Assembly: GCF_003063455.1 (NCBI RefSeq)
Contig: NZ_NESN01000001.1
Coordinates: 682,001 to 746,000 of the forward strand
Source of the DNA: Limnohabitans parvus II-B4
Lineage (GTDB): Bacteria; Pseudomonadota; Gammaproteobacteria; Burkholderiales; Burkholderiaceae_C
Direction: 5' to 3'
Length of the DNA: 64,000 bases
This document shows, in pieces, positions 1 through 12,141 of the stretch (positions within the stretch are counted from its first letter, which is position 1; each line of letters starts with the position of its first letter). The position numbers were made by a program, and so were the translations under genes. A model generated the notes under the pieces. The model ran no database searches. It saw only the letters and a list, made by a program, of their open reading frames with translations, and was not told the DNA's origin.

Positions 1-3646
<3,646 letters not shown>

Positions 3647-3668
3647 CGGTAGATCAACCATTCAAAGT

Positions 3669-4202
3669 TCACAAAGAAGCGGCCGCACGCGCCGCTTGGT
3701 CGTACATACCCGAGAGCACACGCAGCAATCGGGCCAGCTCGCCAATGTCGCGGTTCAGGCCATCGTCGGCCTTCAAAGCGTCGATCAGGCAGCTCTCACG
3801 GATCTCACGGTAACGCTGCACATAAGCGCGACCTTCGTCGGTCGCGGCATAGGTCACTTCCTTGCCGTTTTTCTGCGAGACCACCACACCCAAGCCTTGC
3901 AGCTTTTTCAGGGCGTAATTCACCAAATGCGTGTCCTCGATGTTCATGATGAAACAGATGTCGGCCAAGCGTTTGTCACGCGCACGGTGCGTGACGTGGT
4001 GCAGCACCAGCACATCCAAGGGCGTCAAATCCTTCAGGCCCGCGGCCGCCATGCAATGGATGATCCAGCGGTGAAAGGCATTGCCCGCCACGATCAGGCC
4101 GAACTCGAACTCGCTCATCTCCGCGCTGTCGGGCGAGACCAAATGGGCCGAAGACACGATGGGGCTGACGCTTTTGCTGGGGGCTGATTTTTGACTGGGC
4201 AT
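3669..4202 (-). CDS. MarR-type winged-helix transcriptional regulator
   Basis: Predicted DNA-binding regulator of 177 residues. A winged-helix region spans roughly residues 55-130 (LTPLDVLVLHHVTHRARDKR, then NYALKKLQGLGVVVSQKNGK as recognition helix and wing), and a helical C-terminus could dimerise. I chose the ATG at 4202 because upstream in-frame codons run into the likely promoter (TTGGCA at 4258-4263 and TAGACT at 4234-4239 on the minus strand, spacer 18). It sits between the 5-oxoprolinase gene, which it precedes in the same direction, and the divergent TRAP genes, so it probably controls both. A 13-bp palindrome at 4261-4273 overlaps the -35 elements of both directions. Its ligand cannot be read from the sequence; pyroglutamate or glutamate is an inference from context. 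Confidence 0.8.
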   Translation of the reverse strand: MPSQKSAPSKSVSPIVSSAHLVSPDSAEMSEFEFGLIVAGNAFHRWIIHCMAAAGLKDLTPLDVLVLHHVTHRARDKRLADICFIMNIEDTHLVNYALKKLQGLGVVVSQKNGKEVTYAATDEGRAYVQRYREIRESCLIDALKADDGLNRDIGELARLLRVLSGMYDQAARAAASL

Positions 4203-4233
4203 GGGTACGCGCTGCAGTGGTCTATAGCGATAA

Positions 4234-4299
4234 AGTCTAGTCGCCATCATGACAATTTGCCAACAGTTTGTTGACATTAAGGGAAATCACCGATCCCAA
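4234..4299. promoter_or_regulatory. Divergent promoter region with palindromic operator CAACAgttTGTTG
   Basis: Minus strand: TTGGCA (4258-4263), 18-bp spacer, TAGACT (4234-4239), reading toward the MarR gene. Plus strand: a perfect TTGACA at 4271-4276 reading toward dctP, although the -10 position 17 bp on (TCCCAA) is poor. The perfect inverted repeat CAACA-GTT-TGTTG at 4261-4273 overlaps both -35 boxes. This is the layout expected for a repressor that shuts off both directions. Operator identity is inferred; no binding data can be seen. Confidence 0.45.
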
Positions 4300-4412
4300 G
4301 CCCGGACAACTTGCCTACAGTGACCTTCAGCCAAATGCACCGGCTGCGTGCGTCTTTCGGGCACAGCTTTTGCAATGTCCGATGGCTGATCACACACTTC
4401 ACTGGAGCTTTC

Positions 4413-5387
4413 ATGCAACGTCGCGCCCTTCACCTCAGCCTGCTGGCTGGCCTGCTCGCTGTTTCCGGCTTTGTGTCGGCCCAAACCAAATGGGACCTGC
4501 CCGCTGCTTACCCAGCCACCAACTTCCACTCGGTCAATATGACGCAATTTGCCGCCGATGTGGACAAAGCCACGGCGGGCAAACTCAAAATCACCGTGCA
4601 CGCCAACGCGTCCCTCTTCAAGGCCCCCGAAATCAAACGCGCTGTGCAAGGCGGTCAAGCCCAGTTGGGCGAGATTTTGCTGGTCAACTTCCAAAACGAA
4701 TGGCAGCCTTTTGGTGCAGATGGCCTGCCCTTTCTAGCCGACAGCTACGACGAGTCCATGAAGCTCTACAAAGCGCAAAAGCCACTGCTGGAAAAAAAGC
4801 TGGCTGAGCAAGGCATGATGCTCTTGTACTCGGTGGCTTGGCCCCCACAGGGTATCTACAGCAAAAAGCCGATCAACAGCGCCGCCGACCTCAAGGGCAT
4901 CAAGTGGCGTGCTTACAGCCCCACCACCGCCAAGATCGCTGAACTGGTCGGCGCCCAGCCTGTGACCGTGCAGGCGGCCGAGTTCTCGCAGGCCTTGGCC
5001 ACGGGTGTGGTCGAATCGACCATGACCTCGGGTGCCACGGGCGTGGACAGCAAGCTGTACGAGCACCTCAAGTACTACTACGACGTACAAGCCTGGTTGC
5101 CAAAAAACGCTGTGATTGCCAACAAAAAAGCCTTTGACGCGCTGGACAAGCCGACACAGGACGCTTTGCTCAAAGCCGCTGCCGAAGCCGAAACCCGGGG
5201 CTGGGCCGAGTCACGCAAAGTCAACACCACCACCATGGAAACGCTCAAGGCCAATGGCATGACCATTGCCGCGCCTTCTGCCCAACTCAAAGCCGACATG
5301 AAAAAAGTGGGTGACACCATCATGAAGGAATGGTTGGAAAAGTCCGGGGCTGAAGGCAAAGCCATTGTCGACGCCTTCAAGCGTTGA
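4413..5387 (+). CDS. TRAP transporter solute receptor, DctP family
   Basis: Periplasmic binding protein (324 residues) of a TRAP transporter, which uses an ion gradient instead of ATP. It has a clear Sec signal peptide (MQRRALHLSLLAGLLAVSG, cleavage near VSAQ) followed by the DctP fold; LKGIKWRAYSPTTAKIAELVGA is typical of the hinge region. The ATG at 4413 follows a GGAG box at a suitable distance. The membrane genes start 4 bp after its stop. The 5-oxoprolinase encoded divergently suggests pyroglutamate as the ligand, and Bordetella DctP6/DctP7 are known pyroglutamate-binding TRAP receptors, but this assignment is inferred from context only. Other small carboxylates remain possible. Confidence 0.88.
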   Translation: MQRRALHLSLLAGLLAVSGFVSAQTKWDLPAAYPATNFHSVNMTQFAADVDKATAGKLKITVHANASLFKAPEIKRAVQGGQAQLGEILLVNFQNEWQPFGADGLPFLADSYDESMKLYKAQKPLLEKKLAEQGMMLLYSVAWPPQGIYSKKPINSAADLKGIKWRAYSPTTAKIAELVGAQPVTVQAAEFSQALATGVVESTMTSGATGVDSKLYEHLKYYYDVQAWLPKNAVIANKKAFDALDKPTQDALLKAAAEAETRGWAESRKVNTTTMETLKANGMTIAAPSAQLKADMKKVGDTIMKEWLEKSGAEGKAIVDAFKR

Positions 5388-5391
5388 GCCG

Positions 5392-5901
5392 ATGCGCCGA
5401 CTGCTGAATGCCATTTATGCCAGCACCGCCGCCTTGGCGGCGCTGTGCATGTGCGGCCTGCTCTTCATGGTGCTGCTGTCGGTGCTGAGCCGACAGTTCC
5501 ACTTCCATGTACCCGGCACAGACGCCTATGCCGGTTACCTCATGGCCGGGACGGGCTTTTTGGCGCTGGCCCACACCTTGAAGCGCGGTGAACACATCCG
5601 CGTGACCTTGGTGCTGGGCTTGTTCAAAGGGGCTGCACGCCGGGGCATGGAAGTGTTCAGCCTGTCGCTGGCCAGCCTGCTGGCTTGTTTGTTCGCCTTT
5701 TACAGCTGCCGCTTGGTGTGGCAATCCATCGAGTTTCATGACATCTCGACCGGCAACGACGCCACGCCTTTGTGGATACCGCAACTGGCCATGGCGCTGG
5801 GCACGGTGATTTTTGCGTTGGCCTTTGTGGATGAACTGGTGCTGGAAATTCGGGGCCAACGCGCCGCCCCCGAAAGCGGCGAAATGCTGCGCAACGAGTG
5901 A
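5392..5901 (+). CDS. TRAP transporter small membrane subunit, DctQ family
   Basis: Inner-membrane protein of 169 residues with about four hydrophobic helices, the usual DctQ size and layout. A typical HIRVTL stretch lies in the second loop (LKRGEHIRVTLVLGLFKG). It forms the membrane complex with the large subunit downstream. The start ATG at 5392 is 4 bp after the receptor stop codon, so the three TRAP genes are probably translationally coupled; an earlier in-frame start would overlap dctP. No unusual features. Confidence 0.85.
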   Translation: MRRLLNAIYASTAALAALCMCGLLFMVLLSVLSRQFHFHVPGTDAYAGYLMAGTGFLALAHTLKRGEHIRVTLVLGLFKGAARRGMEVFSLSLASLLACLFAFYSCRLVWQSIEFHDISTGNDATPLWIPQLAMALGTVIFALAFVDELVLEIRGQRAAPESGEMLRNE

Positions 5902-5907
5902 TGGCCC

Positions 5908-7209
5908 ATGAATGACTTGATGATCACAGGGCTGTTGGTCCTGACCTTGTTTCTGATTTTGGGCAGTGGCGTGTGGATTGGCCTCACCCTCTCGGGTGTG
6001 GCCTGGATCGGCATGCAAATGTTTTCTGCCAGACCCGCTGGGGACGCCATGGCGGTGACCATCTGGGGCTCGGCCTCAAGCTGGACACTCACTGCTCTGC
6101 CGCTGTTCATCTGGATGGGCGAAATTTTGTTTCGCACCCGGCTGAGCCAAGACATGTTCAAGGGTCTTGCTCCTTGGATGCAAGCCCTGCCCGGGCGCTT
6201 GCTGCACACCAATGTGGTGGGCTGCGCCATCTTTGCGGCCGTGTCGGGTTCGAGCGCAGCCACCTGCGCCACGATCGGCAAGATGACCTTGCCCGAGCTG
6301 CAAAAACGCGGCTACCCCGAAGACATGGTCATTGGCACCCTGTCTGGCTCTGGCACCTTGGGTCTGTTGATTCCGCCATCCATCATCATGATCGTGTACG
6401 GCGTGGCGGCCGATGTGTCGATTGCCCAGCTCTTCATTGCCGGGGTCTTGCCCGGCTTGCTGCTGGCAGGCTTGTTCTCGGGCTACATCATTTACTGGTC
6501 ACTTCGCCACCCGGACCAGATCCCACCGCGTGACGCGCCCATGAGCTTCATGCAAAAGCTCGAAGCCTCCAGCAGCCTGATCCCGGTGGTCTTGCTGATT
6601 GCAGCGGTGCTGGGCTCCATTTACACCGGCTTTGCCACCGCCACCGAAGCCGCTGCCGTGGGCGTGGTGGGCGCGTTGGTGCTTTCTACACTGCAGGGCT
6701 CCATGAGCTGGTCCGTGTTCAAAGACGCCTTGATGGGGGCCACGCGCCTTTATTGCATGATCGCCCTGATCTTGGCGGGGGCTGCGTTTTTGACCTTGTC
6801 CATGGGCTACATCGGTTTGCCGCGCCACCTGGCCGAATGGATCGGTGGCCTGGGCCTCAGCCCCTTTGCACTGATCATGGCTTTGATGGTGTTTTTCATC
6901 ATCTTGGGCTGCTTTTTGGACGGCATCTCCATGGTGGTGCTGACCATGGGCGTGCTCATGCCCACGGTGCAAAAAGCGGGCATCGACCCGATCTGGTTTG
7001 GCATCTTCATCGTGTTTGTGGTCGAGATGGCGCAGATCACGCCGCCCGTGGGCTTCAACCTGTTTGTGCTGCAGGGCATGACGGGCAAGCAACTGCCCTA
7101 CATCGCCCGCGTGTCCATGCCGATGTTCTTCTTGATGGTAGGTGCGGTGATGCTGATTTACTTTGTGCCCGGCATCGTGACTTGGCTGCCAACGCAGATG
7201 AAACTTTGA
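5908..7209 (+). CDS. TRAP transporter large membrane subunit, DctM family
   Basis: Main translocation subunit (433 residues, about 11-12 membrane helices). Family landmarks are visible: SGSSAATCATIGKMTLPEL, GTLGLLIPPSIIMIVYG, ATEAAAVGVVGA, and near the C-terminus EMAQITPPVGFNLFVLQGM. The length matches normal DctM proteins. It begins 6 bp after dctQ and closes the operon; a G+C-rich hairpin follows at 7239-7263. Substrate is set by the receptor encoded upstream. Confidence 0.92.
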   Translation: MNDLMITGLLVLTLFLILGSGVWIGLTLSGVAWIGMQMFSARPAGDAMAVTIWGSASSWTLTALPLFIWMGEILFRTRLSQDMFKGLAPWMQALPGRLLHTNVVGCAIFAAVSGSSAATCATIGKMTLPELQKRGYPEDMVIGTLSGSGTLGLLIPPSIIMIVYGVAADVSIAQLFIAGVLPGLLLAGLFSGYIIYWSLRHPDQIPPRDAPMSFMQKLEASSSLIPVVLLIAAVLGSIYTGFATATEAAAVGVVGALVLSTLQGSMSWSVFKDALMGATRLYCMIALILAGAAFLTLSMGYIGLPRHLAEWIGGLGLSPFALIMALMVFFIILGCFLDGISMVVLTMGVLMPTVQKAGIDPIWFGIFIVFVVEMAQITPPVGFNLFVLQGMTGKQLPYIARVSMPMFFLMVGAVMLIYFVPGIVTWLPTQMKL

Positions 7210-7238
7210 GCGAAACGCCAAGTTCATCCTCTATGATT

Positions 7239-7263
7239 CAACCCGTCCCCAAAGGACGGGTTG
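7239..7263 (+). terminator. Hairpin after the dctPQM operon and before rdgC
   Basis: Ten-base perfect inverted repeat CAACCCGTCC / GGACGGGTTG with a 5-base loop, followed by a weak T-rich stretch (TTCATTT). It probably ends the TRAP transcript. A TATGAT box at 7232-7237 lies just ahead of it, so the hairpin could also sit at the start of an rdgC transcript. Confidence 0.5.
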
Positions 7264-7288
7264 TTCATTTGGGCAGTAAGGATTGTTT

Positions 7289-8299
7289 GTGTTTAAAAAT
7301 GTGATGGTTTACCGCATCGGCGAGGGCTTTGCTCCTTCATTGACCGATGTGCAGGCGGCGCTGGAGCCGGTGCAGTTTGTGGAATGTGGCGCCAGCCAAG
7401 AAAAGTCGATTGGCTGGGTCCCTCCTCGGGGCGAGGCACATGGCCCACTGGTCGAATCGGTCGGCGGGCAGTGGATCTTGAAACTCATGATCGAGTCCAA
7501 GGCCGTTCCCGGCAACGTGGTGCGCCGCAAAGCCGACGAGCGCATCGCCGAAATCGAAGCGGCCACTGGGCGCAAACCCGGCAAAAAGGAAAAGCGCGAC
7601 CTCATGGACGACGTGCTGCTGTCGCTGCTGCCACAGGCGTTTGCCCGCCAGTCCACCGTGTTGGTGTGGATGGACCTGGAAAACCGCCGCTTGGTGCTGA
7701 ACGCAGGCAGCCAAGGCAAGGCCGACGAAGTGATGTCGGCATTGATGAACGTGATGGGCGGCCTGTCGGTCTCACTGATCCAGACCGTGACCTCGCCGCA
7801 GGCCGCCATGACGCAGTGGCTGCTGGCCCCAACGCCCGACGAGTGGCCGTCTGATTTGACCGTGGAGCGCGAAACCGTGCTCAAGTCCACTGGCGAAGAC
7901 GCTGCCAGCGTGCGCTTTACCCGCCACCATCTGGCCAACGACGACGTGCGCAAGCATGTCATGGAAGGCAAACTGCCCACCCAGTTGGCACTCAGCTGGG
8001 ACGGCCGTGTAGCGTTTGTTTTGACCGAAACCCTGCAACTGAAAAAGGTGCAGTACCTCGACGGCGTGATGGACGAATCGGGCACCGACAAAAACGAAGA
8101 CCGCTTCGACGCCGATGTGGCCTTGTCCACTGGTTTGTTGGGGCCGCTGATCGACAGCCTGATCGAAGCCCTGGGTGGCGAGATGGAACTGGGTGCCGCT
8201 GCGGCCGACCAAGCCATTCCCAACCCCACCCGCACCGTGATCAATTCAACGGTCGCCACGGGCGCTGCTACTGGCAGCGACGAAGACCCGCCGTTTTAA
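7289..8299 (+). CDS. rdgC: Recombination-associated protein RdgC
   Basis: Nucleoid-associated DNA-binding protein (336 residues) known in E. coli to form a ring round DNA and to limit RecA action. The N-terminus FKNVMVYRIGEG matches the E. coli FKNLMVYR start. GRKPGKKEKRDLMDDVLLSL and the central LENRRLVLNAGSQGKADEVM are family signatures. I chose GTG 7289 because AAGGA (7278-7282) is 6 bp upstream; a TTG at 7283 would leave no room for a ribosome-binding site. The protein is slightly longer than the E. coli one through a low-complexity tail (TVATGAATGSDEDPPF). It stands between the TRAP operon and crcB. Confidence 0.92.
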   Translation: MFKNVMVYRIGEGFAPSLTDVQAALEPVQFVECGASQEKSIGWVPPRGEAHGPLVESVGGQWILKLMIESKAVPGNVVRRKADERIAEIEAATGRKPGKKEKRDLMDDVLLSLLPQAFARQSTVLVWMDLENRRLVLNAGSQGKADEVMSALMNVMGGLSVSLIQTVTSPQAAMTQWLLAPTPDEWPSDLTVERETVLKSTGEDAASVRFTRHHLANDDVRKHVMEGKLPTQLALSWDGRVAFVLTETLQLKKVQYLDGVMDESGTDKNEDRFDADVALSTGLLGPLIDSLIEALGGEMELGAAAADQAIPNPTRTVINSTVATGAATGSDEDPPF

Positions 8300-8333
8300 A
8301 ACACACCAACCCGCCGCATAAAGGACCCGCCCC

Positions 8334-8723
8334 ATGCTCACAGTGATCGCGATCTGTCTCGGCGCTTGCGTGGGGGCCCTCTCGCGTTGGCAGTTGGGTT
8401 TGTGGCTCAACCCTGCCAGTGTCAGTGCGGGATTGATGCCCTTGGGCACGCTGGCGGCCAACCTGATCGGCGGCTACTTGGTGGGTGTGTGCGTGGGGGT
8501 GTTTCAGCAACTGCCGGAGTTGGACCCGGTTTGGCGACTGGCACTGGTCACAGGTTTTTTAGGCGCCCTGACCACCTTTTCAAGCTTCTCGGCCGAAGTG
8601 GTCTCCATGCTGCAACAAGGCCGCTTTGCGCTGGCAGCAGGTACGGCCAGCATGCACTTGTTCGGTTCATTGGCCCTCACGGTACTGGGACTTAAAACCG
8701 TAGGTCTTCTCTGGGCGCGGTAA
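8334..8723 (+). CDS. crcB: Fluoride channel CrcB/FluC
   Basis: Small four-helix membrane protein (129 residues) that exports fluoride as an antiparallel dimer. Visible signatures are GTLAANLIGGYLVG (pore asparagine) and TGFLGALTTFSSFSAE (the Phe-box/TTFS region). The start follows AAAGGA with good spacing and lies 34 bp after rdgC, so the two may be cotranscribed. There is no room upstream for a fluoride riboswitch, and none is seen. Possible weak stem (AAAGACATCG / CGAT-AG-GTCTTT) lies downstream at 8776-8803. Confidence 0.93.
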   Translation: MLTVIAICLGACVGALSRWQLGLWLNPASVSAGLMPLGTLAANLIGGYLVGVCVGVFQQLPELDPVWRLALVTGFLGALTTFSSFSAEVVSMLQQGRFALAAGTASMHLFGSLALTVLGLKTVGLLWAR

Positions 8724-8975
8724 TCGAGCGAGTGGCGGGTTTGCAGCGGTAGCGGCTATTTGGCTTTACATCGTTAAAGACATCGACGTGGCGATAGGTC
8801 TTTCGTGAGGTGTTGAAAATTCAGGTGAATTTCTCCAAAGCGGTCACAACCTGTGATCGTCCAATTTGGAGTACGGACACCAATGGTTGAACACTCGCCC
8901 CATTTACACAAAATTCGGGCCACCCTTGAGTCGAGGCCATCGACTTGGCCTTATTGACGTTTGGTATAGCCTACG
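8724..8975. other. Intergenic gap between crcB and the sulfatase operon
   Basis: 252 bp between convergent genes with no convincing coding sequence. It holds an imperfect stem at 8776-8803 (AAAGACATCG paired with CGAT and GTCTTT around an AG bulge) and a short repeat AGTCGA-ggcca-TCGACT near 8931-8947. Either could act as a transcription end for crcB or for the operon arriving from the other strand. Neither has a real T-tract. Nothing else recognised. Confidence 0.4.
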
Positions 8976-10415
8976 TCAGATCAACGGCACTGGGCTTGCG
9001 CCCATTGGGCCTTTGCCCAAAGCGGCTTCCCGGCCACCGAATCGCGCGACCAACGCGTCTTGATCGGCCTTGGCGTTCTGGTCGGCAACTTCTGGGTCAA
9101 GCATGTGATTCAAAAGCGATTCCATGTGTTTGCGGATCGGCTGATAACCATCTTTAGCAGCGAGGTCAACGGTTTGTCCTGGATCAACCGACATGTCAAA
9201 CAATTCTGGTTCATAGCCCACGTAGTGGTGATACGCCCACTGGCCTTGTCGCACCAAATAGGCTGCGCTGGGTGAGCCCACGGCGTGGTATTCGCTGAAG
9301 CCGATACGCTCTGGATCATCGTTCTCGTTGGCGATCGCCACAAGCGATCGGCCCGGCAGCGTGGGGTCTGCGGGCAGGTTCGCGTTGTCGATTAAGGTCG
9401 GAGCGATATCAACCAGGTTGACTTGGGTCGCGCAGACCTTGCCTTCAGGGATTCCTGGCCCAGCCAAGATCAAAGGGATATGGGTGGCTTCGCGGTAGAG
9501 CGTTGATTTGTTCCACATCCCGCGCACACCTTGGTTGTCGCCATGATCACTGCTCATGATCACTCGGGTGGATGTTTGCAAACCGGTTTGTCCAAGCGCT
9601 TCAAGCACTTTGCCGATTTGCTCGTCAATGAAGCATGTCAAAGCGTAATAGCAAGCCAAAGCCAAGCGGCGGCGCTCAGGTGTGCCCAACTCATCGTCTG
9701 CATTTGAAAAATCCGCATGCCGCTGCACCCACGGGTGACGCTGATAGCCGCTGAGCGGATGTAGCCGTGGGTCGGCAATGGCATCCATGTCGATGGCATC
9801 GAGGTAGCGTTGGGGTACGACCAATGGGAAATGTGGCGCGACGAAACCGACAAACAAGGTCCATGGCGCAGCTTCTTTCTCGGCGGCCTTGTCATGCAGC
9901 CACTGCGCTGCGTGCTCTGCCGACGAGATGTCATACCGGTTGTAGCTGGACTCCCCGGCACCCAGTTCGGTGAACAGCCGCGATGGGCGGGGCGTGCTGG
10001 GCAAGGGGTTGCGCACCGAGCCCCAGACCTGACCGATGCCATCGGCCAGATGCAAGGGGTCGTGCTGCTTGCTAAAGCCAGTGGGTGCAGTGGCATTGAC
10101 ATAGTGCAATTTGCCAATCGACTCCACGCAGTGACCAGCAACTTGCAGTGCATGCCCCCAACCGGCCACACGTCCGTCATAGCCCATGGCGTTATCCCAA
10201 TAGGCGATGTCATGCACCCAGCGCCCTGTGGCCAACGCGGCCCGTGCAGGGACGCAGATGGGCGAAGGTGTGAGGGCTTGGGTGAATCGCGTACCTCGGG
10301 CTGCAAGCGCATCAAGATGGGGGGTCTTGACAAATGGGTGTCCAGCGCACCCCATCACCAGCGCATCTTGTTCGTCGGTGAGCAAAATCAATGTGTTGTG
10401 GCGATCAGATGTCAT
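8976..10415 (-). CDS. Sulfatase (Cys-type, cytoplasmic; choline-sulfatase/arylsulfatase-like)
   Basis: Predicted sulfate-ester hydrolase of 479 residues. The active-site Cys54 is in ICVPARAALATGR (CxPxR), the motif whose Cys is converted to formylglycine. Metal ligands are expected at D14 (TDEQD) and D290-H291 (SSDHGD). There is no signal peptide, so it should act in the cytoplasm. The last gene of a six-gene operon, it starts 3 bp after the preceding hydrolase stop. The second sulfatase of the operon is clearly diverged from it (different metal-loop and length). No formylglycine-generating enzyme gene is in the window. The substrate is unknown: sulfate ester is likely, phosphonate monoester is possible. 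Confidence 0.85.
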   Translation of the reverse strand: MTSDRHNTLILLTDEQDALVMGCAGHPFVKTPHLDALAARGTRFTQALTPSPICVPARAALATGRWVHDIAYWDNAMGYDGRVAGWGHALQVAGHCVESIGKLHYVNATAPTGFSKQHDPLHLADGIGQVWGSVRNPLPSTPRPSRLFTELGAGESSYNRYDISSAEHAAQWLHDKAAEKEAAPWTLFVGFVAPHFPLVVPQRYLDAIDMDAIADPRLHPLSGYQRHPWVQRHADFSNADDELGTPERRRLALACYYALTCFIDEQIGKVLEALGQTGLQTSTRVIMSSDHGDNQGVRGMWNKSTLYREATHIPLILAGPGIPEGKVCATQVNLVDIAPTLIDNANLPADPTLPGRSLVAIANENDDPERIGFSEYHAVGSPSAAYLVRQGQWAYHHYVGYEPELFDMSVDPGQTVDLAAKDGYQPIRKHMESLLNHMLDPEVADQNAKADQDALVARFGGREAALGKGPMGASPVPLI

Positions 10416-10418
10416 TGA

Positions 10419-11144
10419 TTAATGCTCTCGGGCGCTTCGGGCAACCCGATCCAGCGCGTTGCTGAGTTCATTCGGGTGTGTGACCATCAAATCATGGCCC
10501 CCATCAATGACCTCGGTGGTCCAGTCCGCTTGGCTTTGCGCCGAGTTGAAGTGCGTTCGAAAGCGTGGGTTGTTGTTCATGCCCGCCAAAATGTAGTGCT
10601 TGCTACGAACACGGGTCCAAGCCTGGCCCAATTGAGGCACATCCAGCATTGTCTTGAGGGGATGCGGCGAACAAAGCGCACGCAGCCAAGCTACATCTTG
10701 GGCTTCAGTCACACCCCAAATCGATGGGTCAGGTGAAGGTATGCGCTCGCCGCCTAGCTTTTTCGCGTCAGCAAGCATGTCGGACCTGCGTTGCTCGGGA
10801 AATGCCATCCATCCCGATACGCCCTCTTCGGGAATGACCCCATCAACATAAACAAGCGCATCGATTTGGACAGCAATTTGATCCGCCACAAGCGTCATGA
10901 TCGTGCCCCCATAGCTGTGGCCTACCAAGATGATTTGGCTTAACTCTTCAAAATGAATCAAATTCAAAACATCCTGGGTGTGTGTGGACAATCCCACTTC
11001 TGGCGTCCACAAGTGTTCGCGCTCACCCATGCCAGTCAGGCTAGGCGCGAACACCTCATGCCCTGCAGTTCGCAAATTTTTAGCGACCTTGCGCCAGCAC
11101 CAGCCCCCATGCCAACCGCCATGAATCAGTACAAATGTGCTCAT
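10419..11144 (-). CDS. Alpha/beta-hydrolase (salicylate-esterase/hydroxynitrile-lyase-like)
   Basis: Cytoplasmic hydrolase of 241 residues. The opening FVLIHGGWHGGWCWRKV gives the oxyanion-hole HGG, the nucleophile Ser77 lies in VGHSYGG, and the catalytic His is probably in DGGHDLMVTHP near the C-terminus. This lineage resembles plant methylesterase/hydroxynitrile-lyase-type enzymes and bacterial EstC-like esterases. It lies in a tight operon, 12 bp after the Bug receptor gene and 3 bp before a sulfatase gene. A second, exported paralogue is encoded at 12142-12951, which suggests that an ester bond is cut both outside and inside the cell. Substrate not identifiable. Confidence 0.8.
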   Translation of the reverse strand: MSTFVLIHGGWHGGWCWRKVAKNLRTAGHEVFAPSLTGMGEREHLWTPEVGLSTHTQDVLNLIHFEELSQIILVGHSYGGTIMTLVADQIAVQIDALVYVDGVIPEEGVSGWMAFPEQRRSDMLADAKKLGGERIPSPDPSIWGVTEAQDVAWLRALCSPHPLKTMLDVPQLGQAWTRVRSKHYILAGMNNNPRFRTHFNSAQSQADWTTEVIDGGHDLMVTHPNELSNALDRVARSAREH

Positions 11145-11156
11145 TCAAGTCTGGCT

Positions 11157-12125
11157 TTACGCATCAACAGGCTGATAGTTCAAGCGTTTGGCGGTAGCAC
11201 CCCAGCGATCTATGTCGGCCTTAATCATGCGAGCAAATTCAGTCGGACTGCTCGATGAGGGCTCCATGATCAATTTGCCAAAGGCTTCCTTGATGCGATC
11301 ACTTGCAATGGCTTTGCTGACCGCAGAATTAAGTACCGCGACGCGTTCGGGGCTGGTCCCTGCTGGTGCCAACAAACCAAACCACTCCATGCCCGAGAGC
11401 TGTGGGTATCCGGCTTCTGCTGCAGTCTGCACATCGGGCAAAACCGAGCTGCGCTTGGGCGATGTCGTCACTAGAACACGCATCTTTCCGCCCATGTGGG
11501 GCTGAACTGCATTAGAAAGCGCTGTCACGAAAGAGGAAATTCGCCCACCGTACAAGTCATTGAGGATATCGGGGGCGCCTTTGTAGGGCACATGCAGCAT
11601 CTCGATACCTGCGGCACTCGCAATTTGAGCACCGAGAAAATGTGGGGCAGAACCAGCGCCAGGTGATGCATAAGACGCCTCTTTGGGGTTGGCTTTGCAC
11701 CAAGCAATGAATTCCCCCAGTGTCTTCACCGGAACGTGCATGCCTACCGCAAGCGCGTTTGCAGACATGCAAACTGTGCTGACAGGTGTCAAGTCTTTTA
11801 AGGTGTCGTAGCCCAGTTTATTAAAGACATGTGGGTAAAGTGTCATGATCGACGAGGGTGTCAGCAGCACGGCATTGCCATCGGGAGCGGCCGTTTTGAC
11901 GGTTGCAACACCAATTCGGCCTCCCGCACCTGGTTTTGCTTCCACCACCACTGCGCGCCCACCCAGGTGCGGTTTCATGGCCTCCCCCAATTCACGCGCA
12001 ATGATGTCCACAATGCCACCTGCCGGAAATCCAACAACGATGCGAAGGGGATCAGATTGCGCAAGGGCCGGTGCGCCTACAGCGGCGGTAGCGCTATAAA
12101 CGGTAAATGTGCGGCGATTCAACAT
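11157..12125 (-). CDS. Bug/TctC-family tripartite tricarboxylate receptor
   Basis: Periplasmic solute-binding protein of 322 residues. After MLNRRTFTVYSATAAVGAPA (signal peptide, cleavage near LAQS) comes the family hallmark IVVGFPAGGIVDIIAREL, then GGRAVVVEAKPGAGGRIG and LHVPYKGAPDILNDLYGG. The start at 12125 has AAGGAG upstream; a longer in-frame extension has no ribosome-binding site. It is the fourth gene of the six-gene sulfatase operon. No TctA/TctB membrane partners are nearby, as is usual for Bug proteins in Burkholderiales, so the transporter partner is elsewhere or the protein has a sensing role. Ligand unknown. Confidence 0.87.
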   Translation of the reverse strand: MLNRRTFTVYSATAAVGAPALAQSDPLRIVVGFPAGGIVDIIARELGEAMKPHLGGRAVVVEAKPGAGGRIGVATVKTAAPDGNAVLLTPSSIMTLYPHVFNKLGYDTLKDLTPVSTVCMSANALAVGMHVPVKTLGEFIAWCKANPKEASYASPGAGSAPHFLGAQIASAAGIEMLHVPYKGAPDILNDLYGGRISSFVTALSNAVQPHMGGKMRVLVTTSPKRSSVLPDVQTAAEAGYPQLSGMEWFGLLAPAGTSPERVAVLNSAVSKAIASDRIKEAFGKLIMEPSSSSPTEFARMIKADIDRWGATAKRLNYQPVDA

Positions 12126-12141
12126 ATCAATCTCCTTTGAA

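Noticed and set aside
8300..8333. Fluoride riboswitch upstream of crcB
   Set aside because: Only 34 bp separate it from rdgC; too short for the fluoride aptamer.
8866..9063. 65-codon frame past crcB
   Set aside because: Runs into the sulfatase gene on the other strand; no start signal or motif.
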